From: Terriglobia bacterium
Lineage (GTDB): Bacteria; Acidobacteriota; Terriglobia; JAIQFV01
Length of the DNA: 40,704 nucleotides
Direction of reading: 5' to 3'
Assembly (NCBI GenBank): GCA_028716525.1
Contig: JAQUPQ010000039.1
Coordinates: 1-40,704, forward strand
Both the position numbers and the translations under genes were made by a program. Numbering within the stretch: the stretch's first letter is position 1; each line of letters opens with the position of its first letter. This document shows positions 15,292 through 25,421 of the stretch, one piece after another. The notes beneath the pieces are model-generated. The model saw only the letters and a list, made by a program, of their open reading frames with translations, did not search any database and had not been told where the DNA came from.

Positions 15292-16218
15292 ATTTTCGGC
15301 GTTTAACTGTTCGACGCTCTGCCCCACAATCTCCTTGAAAATTTCATTTAACGAAGGTTCGGTCACTTCAAACCGCGAAATGGTGGTCTTGTCCACCATG
15401 GAGCGCAACAATTCCTGCGGATTGGCGCCCGGTTTCAGTTTCAATTCCACGAAATTGCCATAGTCATTGGAGGACTGAATAAAGCGCCCATCGCTGACGA
15501 AGCTGTTATCGCCCTGATATTCCACCACCACGGTGTTCTTGCCATAACCCCGTTTGATTTCGCGCAGACTCCCGTCGAGCACTTTTTTGGCTTTGTTGAT
15601 CAAACAGATGTGGTCGCACAGCTTCTCCACCTGTTCCATGCGGTGTGTCGAAAAAATGATGGTTCGGCCTTGTTTCTTGAAATCCAGCATGATGTCTTTC
15701 AACACATCGGCATTCACAGGATCCAATCCGGAGAACGGTTCGTCCAAAATAATCAAGTCGGGATCGTTCATCACGGTGGTGATAAATTGAATCTTCTGCT
15801 GCATGCCTTTGGACAGCTCGTTGACCTTCTTCTCCTTCCACTCCACCAATTCCATCTTGCGAAGCCAGTAATCAATTTTCGATTTCGCCTCGGACGCCTT
15901 CATCCCTTTGACTTCGCCAAAAAACAGCAACGTCTCTCCCACCTTCATCTTCGGATACAGTCCGCGCTCTTCCGGCAAGTACCCGATGTGCCGCTTCAAA
16001 TCCTCCGTCATGCGTTGACCCAGGATTTCAATGTGGCCGCTGTCGGGAATTGTGATGTTCATGATCATGCGAATGGTGGTGGTTTTGCCGGCGCCATTCG
16101 GTCCCAGGAACCCATACATCGTTCCTCGCGGCACTTGGAGCGACAGGGCGTCGACGGCGGTGAAGCTGTCGAAGCGTTTGGACACATTTTCGACTTTCAA
16201 AGTTTCAGATGATTCCAT
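15250..16218 (-). CDS. ABC transporter ATP-binding protein (NatA-like)
   Basis: The 322-residue protein is the ATPase that drives the exporter permease encoded just downstream. It shows Walker A GPNGAGKTTT near residue 36, signature LSKGMQQK near 135, Walker B LIILDEPFSGLDP near 155 and the switch histidine STHRM near 190. A C-terminal extension of about 90 residues is usual in Nat-type ATPases. ATG 16218 is preceded by GGAGG with seven bases between. The 3' end of the gene (coding for the final RHQAMFSAAAR) is duplicated in inverted orientation at about 16388-16429, upstream of its own start. Confidence 0.95.
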   Translation of the reverse strand: MESSETLKVENVSKRFDSFTAVDALSLQVPRGTMYGFLGPNGAGKTTTIRMIMNITIPDSGHIEILGQRMTEDLKRHIGYLPEERGLYPKMKVGETLLFFGEVKGMKASEAKSKIDYWLRKMELVEWKEKKVNELSKGMQQKIQFITTVMNDPDLIILDEPFSGLDPVNADVLKDIMLDFKKQGRTIIFSTHRMEQVEKLCDHICLINKAKKVLDGSLREIKRGYGKNTVVVEYQGDNSFVSDGRFIQSSNDYGNFVELKLKPGANPQELLRSMVDKTTISRFEVTEPSLNEIFKEIVGQSVEQLNAENQERHQAMFSAAAR

Positions 16219-16387
16219 CCTCGGACCTCCGAACCTAAATTCCAATGTTCCGGACAGGGCGTGCCATGTTATTCCGAGTACGAAAAGATGTCGAGGAGAG
16301 TTTCAGTCGCGCGCACGGCGGGTGCAGGAGGGAAAATTGATCGAACCCTCGTCAAGAAATTCCGGACTTAAGCTCTCAACCGGGATG

Positions 16388-16507
16388 CAGGAGCGGCATC
16401 AAGCCATGTTTTCAGCCGCCGCGCGATAAGACAGGTGTCGGGTGTCAGGGGTCGGACCGCTCTGATCTGTCTGGCACCTGAAACCCGATACCTGACCCCT
16501 GTTCTAA
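16388..16507. repeat. Arm B of the inverted repeat, with a copy of the ATPase 3' end
   Basis: The reverse complement of this segment matches 15165-15291 almost base for base, apart from a short deletion in the CTGACACC tract and scattered changes. On the plus strand it still encodes the same terminal residues ERHQAMFSAAAR followed by a stop. The segment also forms a large imperfect hairpin on its own, with arms AGGTGTCGGGTGTCAGG and CCTGAAACCCGATACCT. Confidence 0.85.
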
Positions 16508-17051
16508 TTGTTACCTGACGAAGATAGTGACGGTCGTGACCGGAGTTGAGTGCACAACAATTGTGCAATGATTTTTCTGCTGGATCAAAATAAACAGCTT
16601 CCGGAAGGTGCCGTTATGAATTTCTGAACATTATTTCTATGAGAAACGGGAAAAAACGTCTTATCGCAATTTTGTCTGCACAATATCAAAACGAAATCGC
16701 AGTCTCGAACTCCTCCAGATCGATAAGATGAGTATCATTTTCTCGTAAATTGTGAAACAAGAGATATTTGGACGGGAAATTGCTCTCGTCAAGTGTGGGG
16801 ATAGGGGGTATGCGCGCAAGGTTGCACACACTCTCCTGAAGCAATTCGCTATTAGGAACCAGAACTGGGCTTGTGTTATGTGAGGTTGAAAGGTCGTTTT
16901 CTGTTCGGCCGAGCTCTCCACCGCATTTCCAGAACTCTCTCCTGAGAATTCACAAGCCATATTCTCGATCCTGACAGTTGTTCCACTCCCTTTTTTTATT
17001 TGGCTAGTAAACCTTAATGTGTTCCACAAAATTTTTTACTAGGAGGACTTA
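16508..17051. other. Long intergenic/leader region before the first TonB-dependent receptor
   Basis: This stretch is richer in A and T than its surroundings and contains no convincing gene on either strand. It ends with AGGAGG at 17040-17045, the ribosome site of the receptor. One perfect dyad is present at 16551-16567. No clear -35/-10 pair stands out. Long untranslated leaders are possible here. Confidence 0.4.
16551..16567. promoter_or_regulatory. Perfect 7-bp dyad TGCACAA-CAA-TTGTGCA (possible operator)
   Basis: TGCACAA at 16551-16557 and its exact complement TTGTGCA at 16561-16567 flank three bases. The size and spacing suit a dimeric regulator. No regulator gene is adjacent, so the role is open. 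Confidence 0.35.
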
Positions 17052-20000
17052 ATGAAAAAGCTACGTCTACTGATTCCGGTTCTCCTGATTCTGCTGCTTT
17101 TACCCCAAGTTGCACTAAGCCAGCAGAGTTCATCGGTAACCGGAATCGTTACTGACAGCAGCGGTGCCCTCATACCGGGCGTCGAGGTCAAGCTCACGGA
17201 CACGCAAACAGGATCCGTGTTGACGACCAAGACCAACGAACTGGGCGTTTACCTGTTCGTGCAAACCAGGCCCGGCAGTGGGTACACGTTGACGTTCACC
17301 ATGCAAGGCTTTCAAACTTTTATTATTAATGATCTGGCTTTGGGTGTAGGCATCACGGAAACCCGCAATGCACAATTGCAGGTGGGCGCCGTCACCAGCA
17401 CGATTGAAGTCAAGGCCGAAGGTGAAGCCACTCTGAACACCACAGACGCCTCCATCGGGAACGTGATTGACACCCGGCGCATGGTCGATCTGCCGATTCA
17501 GATCCGGAATTCGCCGGCGGCGTTGATGAGCTTGCAGCCGGGCGTGGTGGGCAACAACGTGGGAACGACCACCACCAACCGCGTGGGATCGGTGACCGGA
17601 TCGAGAGCCGACCAAGGAAACATCACGGTCGACGGAATTGACGCCAATGACCAGGCGACTGGACAGGCCTTTTCCACCGTCGGAAACGCTCCCATCGACT
17701 CCATTCAGGAATTCCGCACCACGTCGGCCAATCCCGGCGCTGAAATGGGACGCAGCAGCGGCGGACAGATCGAACTCGTCACGAAAAGCGGCGGCAACAG
17801 ATTCCACGGTGCTCTTCGTGAATTCAACCGCACCGCTTTTACGGCTGCCAATGATTTCTTCAACAACAAAGCCGGAATCAAGAGACCGGCGCTGACTCGA
17901 AATCAATTCGGCGGCAGCATCGGCGGACCGATCAAGAAGGACAAGCTGTTTTTCTTCTTCGATTATGAAGGACGCCGGGACGCTCAAGCCGTGTCCTACT
18001 CGCGAACCGTTCCGCTGGATCTGGTTCGCAATGGCGGCGTGGCTTACATCAACAACAACGCCGGGTGCAAGAGCAACAGCCGACTCAGCTCGACGCCGAA
18101 CTGCATCACCGTCCTGACCGGTGCCCAAGTCGCGGCTTTGGATCCAAAGAGTATTGGCGTCAACCAGGCGTTCTTGAATTTCATCAACGGCCGATATCCC
18201 CATGCCAACGATTTGTCGTTGGGTGATGGCATCAACACCGGCGGCTTCCGCTTTAATGCCCCCAGCCATCGTGGAGATAACACCTACACTTCGCGCGTGG
18301 ATTATCAACCGACCTCCACGCAGAAGATCTTTGGCCGTCTTACGTTTGTCCGCACCCGTTACACGGACACGGTCAACACCGTGGCGGCACAATTCCCGGG
18401 CGACCCGGAAAGCGGTCAGATTGCTGTTCAAGACTACGCCTGGGTGGTGGGTCATACCTGGACGTTGAATCCCAGCATGGTGAATATGGCCACGGTGGGA
18501 ATCAGCGATTCGCGATTGATGTTCCCCAGGCCGTTTAAACCCTCCTTCCCGAATGTGTATACTTTCGGCGGCGGATTGAGCTCTCCTTATGCCGGCTTCA
18601 GCGAACAGACACGCTTTGTTCCTACACCGACCGTCAAGGACGATTTTACCTGGCTCCACGGGACGCATAACATTCAGTTCGGCGGAAGTATCAAACCGAT
18701 CAGATCGCAATCCAGTTTGGCGAACGATTTCAATTTTGTGGGTGTCGGATTGGGGGGCTTGACCTCGACCCTGGATGCATCCCTCCGACCTGCAAATATT
18801 TTGAATGATGCCAACGCCGTCGCTCCGGGTAACTGGGACAGTATCTTTTCGACTATGCTGGGGCGCTTCTCTTCAATCGCGACGAACTTCAACTATTCTG
18901 TTGCGGGAAAAGCTTTTGCTCCCGGAACGGGAAAAGTTCGTAACTTCGCCTACAACGAGTTCGAGTTTTACTTCCAGGACACTTGGAAAGTTCGCAGCGA
19001 TTGGTCGGTTGTGTACGGCGTCCGCTGGGGCTATTACAGCCCGCCGTATGAAAGCAACGGCTTCCAAGCCACCAACGATGTGGATTTTCGAAGCCTCTTC
19101 AACCTGCGAGTTGCGAATGCGGCGAATGGCGTCAGCGGGGCCTCGGCCGAACCCTTCCTGCGATACGATTTGGCAGGCAAGGCCAATGGCGCCCGTGGAT
19201 ACTACGAGCCGGATTTGAACAACTTCGCACCCCGCCTGAGTTTCGCCTACAATCCCAGCTTCAAATCCGGATTGCTTGGAAAACTCTTCGGGGACCGCAG
19301 GACCGTAATTCGCGGCGGCGGTTCGGTAGTCTACGATCGCGTGGCCGGAGCTCTGACGTTCATCCAAGATCAGGTCTCCTACCTCTTTGACAACTCCGCC
19401 ACCACCAATTTTGGAGGCGGATCTCCAGCTACAGCCCTGAGAAATGACCCGCGTTTTACGGCCATCGGGACATTGCCGATTCAGAATGTGGCGCCCACGA
19501 TCACTCGACCCTTTACACCGTTTGTGGACCCCACAGGTTTTCCCACGGGCAATGCTACCGGCGAATTCAACTATGCATTCGACCAGAATTTCCGGACGCC
19601 GTATTCGATTCAGTACAGCCTCGGAATTGAGCGCGAGTTAAAGGGCAATTTCCTGCTCGACGTTGCCTATGTCGGACGCCAGAGCCGGAAACTGTTCACT
19701 GAAGCGGACGCAGCGCAGGCGCTGGATTTCAAAGATCTTCAATCCGGGCAGATGATGAGTGCCGCCTTCAATGCCTTACAGGCACAAATCCAAGCGGGAG
19801 CAGCCAGTTCCGCCATCGTCGCTCAACCCTGGTTTGAAAATCAGATCAGTTCGGCACTGGGAGCACCTTGCTCGGCTGTGTTTGGCGTTTCCTGCACTCG
19901 CGTGGTTCGCTCGTACTTCTCAACGCTGGTTCGAAGGGGCGATGTGTCGGATACCATGCAGGCACTTTATGGAAGCGGACTTCTCAATCCCAATGTGGGC

Positions 20001-20798
20001 ATGAGCGGCCAGTTTTCCACCAATGCCTACCTGACCAGTTTGGGAGCCTCGAGCTACAATGGCATGCTCGTCAGCTTGCGCAAGCGTTATTCGCACAATC
20101 TGCAGTTTGATTTGAACTACACGCTTTCCCATTCCATTGACAATCAGTCCAGCGTGGCCAACACGGTCACCGGTGGTTTGGTCTGCGATATAACCAACCT
20201 CCGTGTTTGCCGCGGCAATTCCGATTTCGACATCCGACATCTGATCAACGCCAACTGGGTATACGACTTCCCGGTCGGCCGTGGACAGCGTTTCGGTGGA
20301 AACATGCCGGGCTGGTTGAATCAAATCCTCGGTGGTTGGGAAATCGGAGGCATTTACACCTGGCGGAGTGGCCTGCCGGCCAGCACTTCGACCGGCTCCT
20401 ATCCGGTGGGCTTCAATTTCAACAGCCCTGCGGTTATCCACGGAACGGCCACCACGTTTGGACCGAACGTTCACAACACCGGCAATACGATTCAGTTCTT
20501 CGCCGATCCCACTGCAGCCCTCGGGAATTTGACCTTCCCGACGGCGCTGCAGATCGGAAATCGCAACACCTTCCGCGGCCTAGGATTCTGGAACGTGGAT
20601 CTGTCGGTTTTGAAAAACTGGAAGATGCCGTGGTCGGAGTCCCATCGCCTTCAACTGCGTTGGGAGTCGTATAATTTCTTCAACCACAACAGCTTTGGTC
20701 TCCCGAACCTCTCGATCACCTCGAGCTCCTTCGGGTTGATCACCGGCTCGGCCAGTTCGCCGCGCGTCATGCAGTTCGCGTTGCGGTACGACTTCTAG
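17052..20798 (+). CDS. Oar-like TonB-dependent receptor with carboxypeptidase-regulatory-like domain, paralogue 1
   Basis: This 1248-residue outer-membrane protein begins with a signal peptide (1-23), then a carboxypeptidase-regulatory-like beta-sandwich (about 26-115: SVTGIVTDSSGALIPGVEV, then a GYTLTFTMQGFQ stretch), a TonB plug domain (about 130-260, with NITVDGIDANDQ and GQIELVTKSGGNRFHG) and a long beta-barrel ending in the aromatic ALRYDF. Such receptors import large or scarce substrates, often oligosaccharides or siderophores, but the ligand cannot be read from sequence. GGPIKKDKLFFFFDYEGRRD is characteristic of the acidobacterial Oar-like group. A paralogue of nearly the same length follows. 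AGGAGG precedes ATG 17052, and a strong terminator follows. Confidence 0.93.
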   Translation: MKKLRLLIPVLLILLLLPQVALSQQSSSVTGIVTDSSGALIPGVEVKLTDTQTGSVLTTKTNELGVYLFVQTRPGSGYTLTFTMQGFQTFIINDLALGVGITETRNAQLQVGAVTSTIEVKAEGEATLNTTDASIGNVIDTRRMVDLPIQIRNSPAALMSLQPGVVGNNVGTTTTNRVGSVTGSRADQGNITVDGIDANDQATGQAFSTVGNAPIDSIQEFRTTSANPGAEMGRSSGGQIELVTKSGGNRFHGALREFNRTAFTAANDFFNNKAGIKRPALTRNQFGGSIGGPIKKDKLFFFFDYEGRRDAQAVSYSRTVPLDLVRNGGVAYINNNAGCKSNSRLSSTPNCITVLTGAQVAALDPKSIGVNQAFLNFINGRYPHANDLSLGDGINTGGFRFNAPSHRGDNTYTSRVDYQPTSTQKIFGRLTFVRTRYTDTVNTVAAQFPGDPESGQIAVQDYAWVVGHTWTLNPSMVNMATVGISDSRLMFPRPFKPSFPNVYTFGGGLSSPYAGFSEQTRFVPTPTVKDDFTWLHGTHNIQFGGSIKPIRSQSSLANDFNFVGVGLGGLTSTLDASLRPANILNDANAVAPGNWDSIFSTMLGRFSSIATNFNYSVAGKAFAPGTGKVRNFAYNEFEFYFQDTWKVRSDWSVVYGVRWGYYSPPYESNGFQATNDVDFRSLFNLRVANAANGVSGASAEPFLRYDLAGKANGARGYYEPDLNNFAPRLSFAYNPSFKSGLLGKLFGDRRTVIRGGGSVVYDRVAGALTFIQDQVSYLFDNSATTNFGGGSPATALRNDPRFTAIGTLPIQNVAPTITRPFTPFVDPTGFPTGNATGEFNYAFDQNFRTPYSIQYSLGIERELKGNFLLDVAYVGRQSRKLFTEADAAQALDFKDLQSGQMMSAAFNALQAQIQAGAASSAIVAQPWFENQISSALGAPCSAVFGVSCTRVVRSYFSTLVRRGDVSDTMQALYGSGLLNPNVGMSGQFSTNAYLTSLGASSYNGMLVSLRKRYSHNLQFDLNYTLSHSIDNQSSVANTVTGGLVCDITNLRVCRGNSDFDIRHLINANWVYDFPVGRGQRFGGNMPGWLNQILGGWEIGGIYTWRSGLPASTSTGSYPVGFNFNSPAVIHGTATTFGPNVHNTGNTIQFFADPTAALGNLTFPTALQIGNRNTFRGLGFWNVDLSVLKNWKMPWSESHRLQLRWESYNFFNHNSFGLPNLSITSSSFGLITGSASSPRVMQFALRYDF

Positions 20799-20830
20799 TT
20801 TTTCTCAGTTGAAACGTTTTTGAGGATTTC

Positions 20831-20870
20831 GGGTCCTGAGTCGCATTCATCGGCTCAGGACCCTTTTTTT
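20831..20870 (+). terminator. Intrinsic terminator after receptor 1
   Basis: A perfect 10-base stem, GGGTCCTGAG at 20831-20840 and CTCAGGACCC at 20854-20863, with a 13-base loop is followed by seven T residues. Confidence 0.92.
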
Positions 20871-21499
20871 GTGCGCCCTTCCATTCTTCCAACAAGATCT
20901 CCTGGAAAGACAAGATACATCCATTTCTACGTCGAATTAGCCTTCAGGTAGCTCTCCCCAATTGCCGGCCGTTCACCCAATCGCGAATTCCCCCTGCACT
21001 CCTTCAGCAAAGAGAAATATGAAAAACTGGACAATGTTGGTATGGAAAAACGGAGGGTCCAAGAATCCTCAAGATCGAGACAGGGCATTTGAGCCTAAAG
21101 AGACTCTCCAATCCCTTTCAATCCAAGAGGATGCCATTAATTCCGCTATCCAGACTACCTTTATCGTCTTTTGGGCTCTTAATTGCCAACAGACTAAAAG
21201 AAGAGGGAGCAGATACGCCTATGGCTTCCTCTATTGAACCACCCGGTTTTAATGTCGCGAACCCCGCGGCACGAATTTGATGAGTTCGCTCAATGTAGGT
21301 TGCGGTCAATCTTCCCGAGCTTGACTTTTTTTGGAGGCTTCACTTCCCTTAGTTGGAGCAACTTGTCTCAGACCTCCTTCGCTCTTTCTCCGAGTTGCTC
21401 CTAATTCCAGGCCCGCTCTTAACGCTTTGACTCTTGTTTTTCTCTCTCTAAGTTTTGTCTGCTTAGGTCCACGCACTTCCATACTTTAAGGAGGATCCG
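20871..21499. other. Intergenic region between the two receptors
   Basis: About 630 bases with only short, unconvincing frames. The end carries AAGGAGG shortly before ATG 21500. As before receptor 1, the receptor gene has a long upstream region, possibly containing its own promoter and leader. No repeat, tRNA or clear promoter was found. Confidence 0.45.
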
Positions 21500-24400
21500 A
21501 TGAAAAGGTTATGTCTCATGGGCCTTGTATTATTTGTCCTGCTGCTCTTGCCTCAAGTCGCCAGAAGTCAGCAGAATTCTTCGGTGACGGGATTTGTGAC
21601 AGACAGCTCCGGCTCGGTCATGGTCGGTGTGAATGTGAAACTTGCAAACGCCAAGACCGGGTTTGAGCAGTCCGTCAGGACCGACGATCATGGACTGTAC
21701 ACTTTCGTTCAAATCAAGCCGGCCTCCGGCTACACGTTAACTTTTGCGTTGCAGGGTTTTCAAACCGTTGTGATTTCCGACATTACGTTGGACGTCCGAA
21801 CGACTCTGACCCGCGATGTGAAAATGAACGTGGGCGCCGTGGCCACCACGGTGGAGGTGAAGGAGCAGGGTGTTCAGTTGAACACCACGGATGCCAGCGT
21901 GGGCGCCGTGATCGCGCCGATGCAAGTCCTCAAGCTGCCCTCATTGATCCGGGAGACTCCGCTGTTCTTGATGAGTCTTCAAGCCGGCGTTTCCTTCAGC
22001 CCTCTCGGCAGCACCAGCAACAACATCAATGGGTCCGTGACGGGCGCCCGGACGGATCAAAATAATGTGACGGTGGACGGCATTGACGCCAACGATCAGG
22101 CCGGCAACTTCGCGTTTGCGACCGTTGGAAACGCCCCGGTGGAATCGGTGTTGGAATTCCGCGCGGTCACGGCCGTGCCGGACGCTCAGTCGGGTCGAAG
22201 CAGCGGAGCCGACGTGGCCATCATCACGAAAAGTGGAACCAACAATTTCCACGGCTCGCTCTATGAATACAACCGGACGGCTGCCACCGCCGCCAACGAC
22301 TGGTTCAATAATCGCTCCGGCGTGGCGCGACCGGCATTGACGCGTAATCAATACGGCGGGAGCGTCGGCGGGCCGATCAAGAAGGACAAGCTCTTCTTCT
22401 TTTTCAATTTTGAAGGGCGTAAAGACCGCCGCGGAAGCTCCGTGTCACGCACCGTTCCTTTGACGGCACTGCGCAACGGCGGCTTGAATTACATTACCAA
22501 TGCGGCCGGCTGCAGTTCGACGGCCCGGTTGAATAACCCGGCGACCGCCGGTTGCATCGCCTCACTCACCGCCTCTCAGATCGCCGCCATGGACCCACAG
22601 AAAGTCGGCGCCGACGCCGCTCTTCTCAACGTTATCAACGGCGCCTATCCCTCACCCAATGACTTGACAGGTGGTGACGGAGTGAATTCAGGGCTGTTCC
22701 GCTTCAATGCGCCCGTGGTGTTCAATCGCAACACCATGGTCGGCCGCATCGACTACAACATCAACTCCAAGCAAAAAATATTCGGCCGATTCAACATTAT
22801 TCAGGGCGGCAATGGCACCCAAGTGGTTCAACAATTTCCGGATCAACCCACTCCCGAGTTCTTTGTCGACAAGTCGTACTCTTGGGCCATTGGACATACC
22901 TATGTGATCAATGCCAGCACCGTGAATCAATTTACGGCCGGCATTTCACGCCAGAACAATCAGTTCAACACCACGTTCTTGCCCAGTTTTCCCAACAGCA
23001 TCGGCTTCGGGCCGTTTAGCGGAGCGTTCCCGGGGTTGAGCAGCCAAAGCCGCATCGTGCCGACTTGGACTTTCCGTGATGATTTCTCGAAAATCAAAGG
23101 CCATCACAACTTCCAATTCGGCGCCGATTTGCGTCCCATTACGCTGAATACCACGTTGACCAATGCCTTCAATTTCCTCACGCTCGGCATCGGCGGAAAT
23201 CTCAGCGGGCTGGGAAGCTCGACGGTGGGCGGCGTCGCCAATCCCTTGAGACCCTCCAATATTCTGAACACCACGACGAATCAAAACGAATGGGACGGCA
23301 TGTTCACCTTCCTGCTGGGCCGATTTGCCTCCCAAGGCGCCAACTTCAACTACGATCCGTCGCTCAAACCTCTGCCCCTGGGCAGCACCAAACAACGCAG
23401 TTTCCGCTATAACGAAATGGAATATTACTTCCAGGACACGTGGCGTCTGCGGAACGATCTGACCATGGTGTACGGGGTTCGCTGGTCCTACTACAGTCCG
23501 CCGTACGAAGTGAACGGTTTCGAGACCACGCCCAACGTCGGTTTGGGCAATCTGTTCTCGATCCGGCAACTCAACGGGGCGCTGGGAGTCGGTGGCGACG
23601 GCGCAGCCCCCTACATGAGTTATGATTTGGCGGGAAAGACCAACGGCACACCTTCGTATTTCCAACCCACGCTGACCAATTTCAATCCGCGCTTGAATTT
23701 TGCCTGGAGTCCCTCGTTCAAGAATGGGCTCCTGGGTGTGCTCTTTGGTGATCGAAAAACCTCAGTGCGCTGGGGCGGTTCGCTGGTGAACGATCGCCTT
23801 TCCGGGTTTACATTCATCGCCGATCAGCTCGGTTATCTGTTCGACGATTCCACCAGCACTCCGTTCGGGGCTTCCACAGCTGCGGCATCACTGCTCACCG
23901 ATCCACGTTTCAAGAACTTGACCGCATCTCCCGTCGTATTAAACGCGCCGGCACACTCCCGCCCGGCAACGCCGTTTGTCAACAACGGCTTCGGGGTCGG
24001 GGAAGGCGAGGATCAGTTCAACTACGCGGTGGATCCCAACTTCAGAACCCCCTACGAGTACATCTTCAACTTCGGGGTTCAACGCGAGCTGAAAGGAAAT
24101 ATTTTGTTCGAGGTGGACTATGTCGGCCGTATGGCACATCGCCTGTTCAGCCAGGCGGATGCCGCTCAAATTGTCGACTTCAGAGATCCCGCCTCCGGCC
24201 AGATGCTGAGTGCCGCCTTTGCTCCGATCGAACTCGCTGTCCAGGGAGGTTCGGCGGCCATCGCGGCGCTGGCGAATCAGCCGTGGTTCGAAAACCAGAT
24301 GAATCTGGCTCTGGCGGCAAACTTCGGACCGGGAACCACCTGTCAAAGCGCATTCCATCGAAGCTGCACGCAGCAGGTGGCCTTGGGCAGCACTTCAAAC

Positions 24401-25279
24401 TCGGCCCGAATCGGCAGTCTCAGCAATGTCGTCCGTATTCTCGACGGCAGTGGGTTCCTGATGAACAACGTCGGATTGTACGGGCAATTCTCTGCGGCGG
24501 ATTACATCTCCAGTTTGGCCTCCTCGAATTACAACGGCATGTTGGTAAGTGTGAAGAAGCGCTTGTCGCATGGGTTGTTGATGGACTTTAATTACACCTG
24601 GTCGCACGCCATTGACAATCAATCCAGCGTGGCCAACACGGTCAGCGGCGGGACACTCTGCGATTTGCGCAATCTCCGCACCTGCCGATCCAACTCCGAT
24701 TTTGATCTGCGCCACATTGTCGTGTCCGACTGGATTTACAGCCTTCCGTTCGGGCAAGGCGGATCTGTCGGAAGGAACGCTCCGGGCTGGCTGAACCAGA
24801 TCATCGGGGGCTGGCAAGTGACGGGCGTTTGGTACTGGCATACGGGTAATTTCATCAGCTTCTCGCCCGGAGACACTCCCATCAGCCGAACCGTGAGCGG
24901 CAACGCCGTCTTCACCGGCGCCCCCTCCCTGCTCAGCAACAGCATTCACACCACCACCTCGGGATTGCAGTTCTTCAATGATCCGACCGCCACGTTGACG
25001 GGCCTGAATTTTCCGTTGGGGGGAACGACGGGACAACGCAACCTCCTCCCGGGTCCGCATTTTTGGAACGTGGATGCGGCTTTGTTGAAGGATTTCAAGC
25101 TCCCGTGGAAGGAAGGGCAAACGCTGGAGATTCGGGCGGAAGCGTTCAATCTTTTCAACCATGAGAATTTTGCCCAGCCCAACAACAGCATTACAAGCGC
25201 CTCGTTCGGGCTGATCACCGGCACATCGGGCAACTCTCAACCCCGGCAGGTCCAGTTCGCGATTCGTTTTGACTTTTAG
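21500..25279 (+). CDS. Oar-like TonB-dependent receptor with carboxypeptidase-regulatory-like domain, paralogue 2
   Basis: The 1259-residue protein has the same plan as its upstream neighbour: signal peptide (LLLLPQVARSQQ), regulatory-like domain (SVTGFVTDSSGSVMVGVNV), plug (NVTVDGIDANDQA, then IITKSGTNNFHGSLYEYNR), the GGPIKKDKLFFFFNFEGRK segment and a barrel ending in AIRFDF. The two align along their whole length, so they arose by tandem duplication, but the extracellular-loop regions differ widely, suggesting different ligands. Each has its own leader and terminator, so they can be expressed separately. The substrate is unknown. Confidence 0.93.
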   Translation: MKRLCLMGLVLFVLLLLPQVARSQQNSSVTGFVTDSSGSVMVGVNVKLANAKTGFEQSVRTDDHGLYTFVQIKPASGYTLTFALQGFQTVVISDITLDVRTTLTRDVKMNVGAVATTVEVKEQGVQLNTTDASVGAVIAPMQVLKLPSLIRETPLFLMSLQAGVSFSPLGSTSNNINGSVTGARTDQNNVTVDGIDANDQAGNFAFATVGNAPVESVLEFRAVTAVPDAQSGRSSGADVAIITKSGTNNFHGSLYEYNRTAATAANDWFNNRSGVARPALTRNQYGGSVGGPIKKDKLFFFFNFEGRKDRRGSSVSRTVPLTALRNGGLNYITNAAGCSSTARLNNPATAGCIASLTASQIAAMDPQKVGADAALLNVINGAYPSPNDLTGGDGVNSGLFRFNAPVVFNRNTMVGRIDYNINSKQKIFGRFNIIQGGNGTQVVQQFPDQPTPEFFVDKSYSWAIGHTYVINASTVNQFTAGISRQNNQFNTTFLPSFPNSIGFGPFSGAFPGLSSQSRIVPTWTFRDDFSKIKGHHNFQFGADLRPITLNTTLTNAFNFLTLGIGGNLSGLGSSTVGGVANPLRPSNILNTTTNQNEWDGMFTFLLGRFASQGANFNYDPSLKPLPLGSTKQRSFRYNEMEYYFQDTWRLRNDLTMVYGVRWSYYSPPYEVNGFETTPNVGLGNLFSIRQLNGALGVGGDGAAPYMSYDLAGKTNGTPSYFQPTLTNFNPRLNFAWSPSFKNGLLGVLFGDRKTSVRWGGSLVNDRLSGFTFIADQLGYLFDDSTSTPFGASTAAASLLTDPRFKNLTASPVVLNAPAHSRPATPFVNNGFGVGEGEDQFNYAVDPNFRTPYEYIFNFGVQRELKGNILFEVDYVGRMAHRLFSQADAAQIVDFRDPASGQMLSAAFAPIELAVQGGSAAIAALANQPWFENQMNLALAANFGPGTTCQSAFHRSCTQQVALGSTSNSARIGSLSNVVRILDGSGFLMNNVGLYGQFSAADYISSLASSNYNGMLVSVKKRLSHGLLMDFNYTWSHAIDNQSSVANTVSGGTLCDLRNLRTCRSNSDFDLRHIVVSDWIYSLPFGQGGSVGRNAPGWLNQIIGGWQVTGVWYWHTGNFISFSPGDTPISRTVSGNAVFTGAPSLLSNSIHTTTSGLQFFNDPTATLTGLNFPLGGTTGQRNLLPGPHFWNVDAALLKDFKLPWKEGQTLEIRAEAFNLFNHENFAQPNNSITSASFGLITGTSGNSQPRQVQFAIRFDF

Positions 25280-25305
25280 GAGCTCTCTCAGAAATTGAAG
25301 TCTCG

Positions 25306-25347
25306 GCGGGTTCCGAATTCCTGGCAGGGATTCGGAACCCGCTTTTT
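25306..25347 (+). terminator. Intrinsic terminator after receptor 2
   Basis: A perfect 13-base stem, GCGGGTTCCGAAT at 25306-25318 and ATTCGGAACCCGC at 25330-25342, is followed by five T residues. Confidence 0.92.
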
Positions 25348-25421
25348 GCACCGCCACGACGCCCCAGTCCGGCGCTGTAACCCCAAAGACAACTCTTCCG
25401 TCCTCTAACAACGGAATGGCG

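Noticed and set aside
16031-16429. Plus-strand ORF ending in ERHQAMFSAAAR
   Set aside because: Its first part is antisense to the ATPase gene and its end is the inverted copy of that gene's 3' end; it is a by-product of the inverted repeat.
16661-17029. 122-codon minus-strand ORF in the region before receptor 1
   Set aside because: No recognisable motif, no ribosome site, and mixed composition; it is more likely chance in an AT-richer leader.
20962-21309. Short ORFs on both strands between receptors 1 and 2
   Set aside because: Neither has a ribosome site or a recognisable motif, and they overlap each other.
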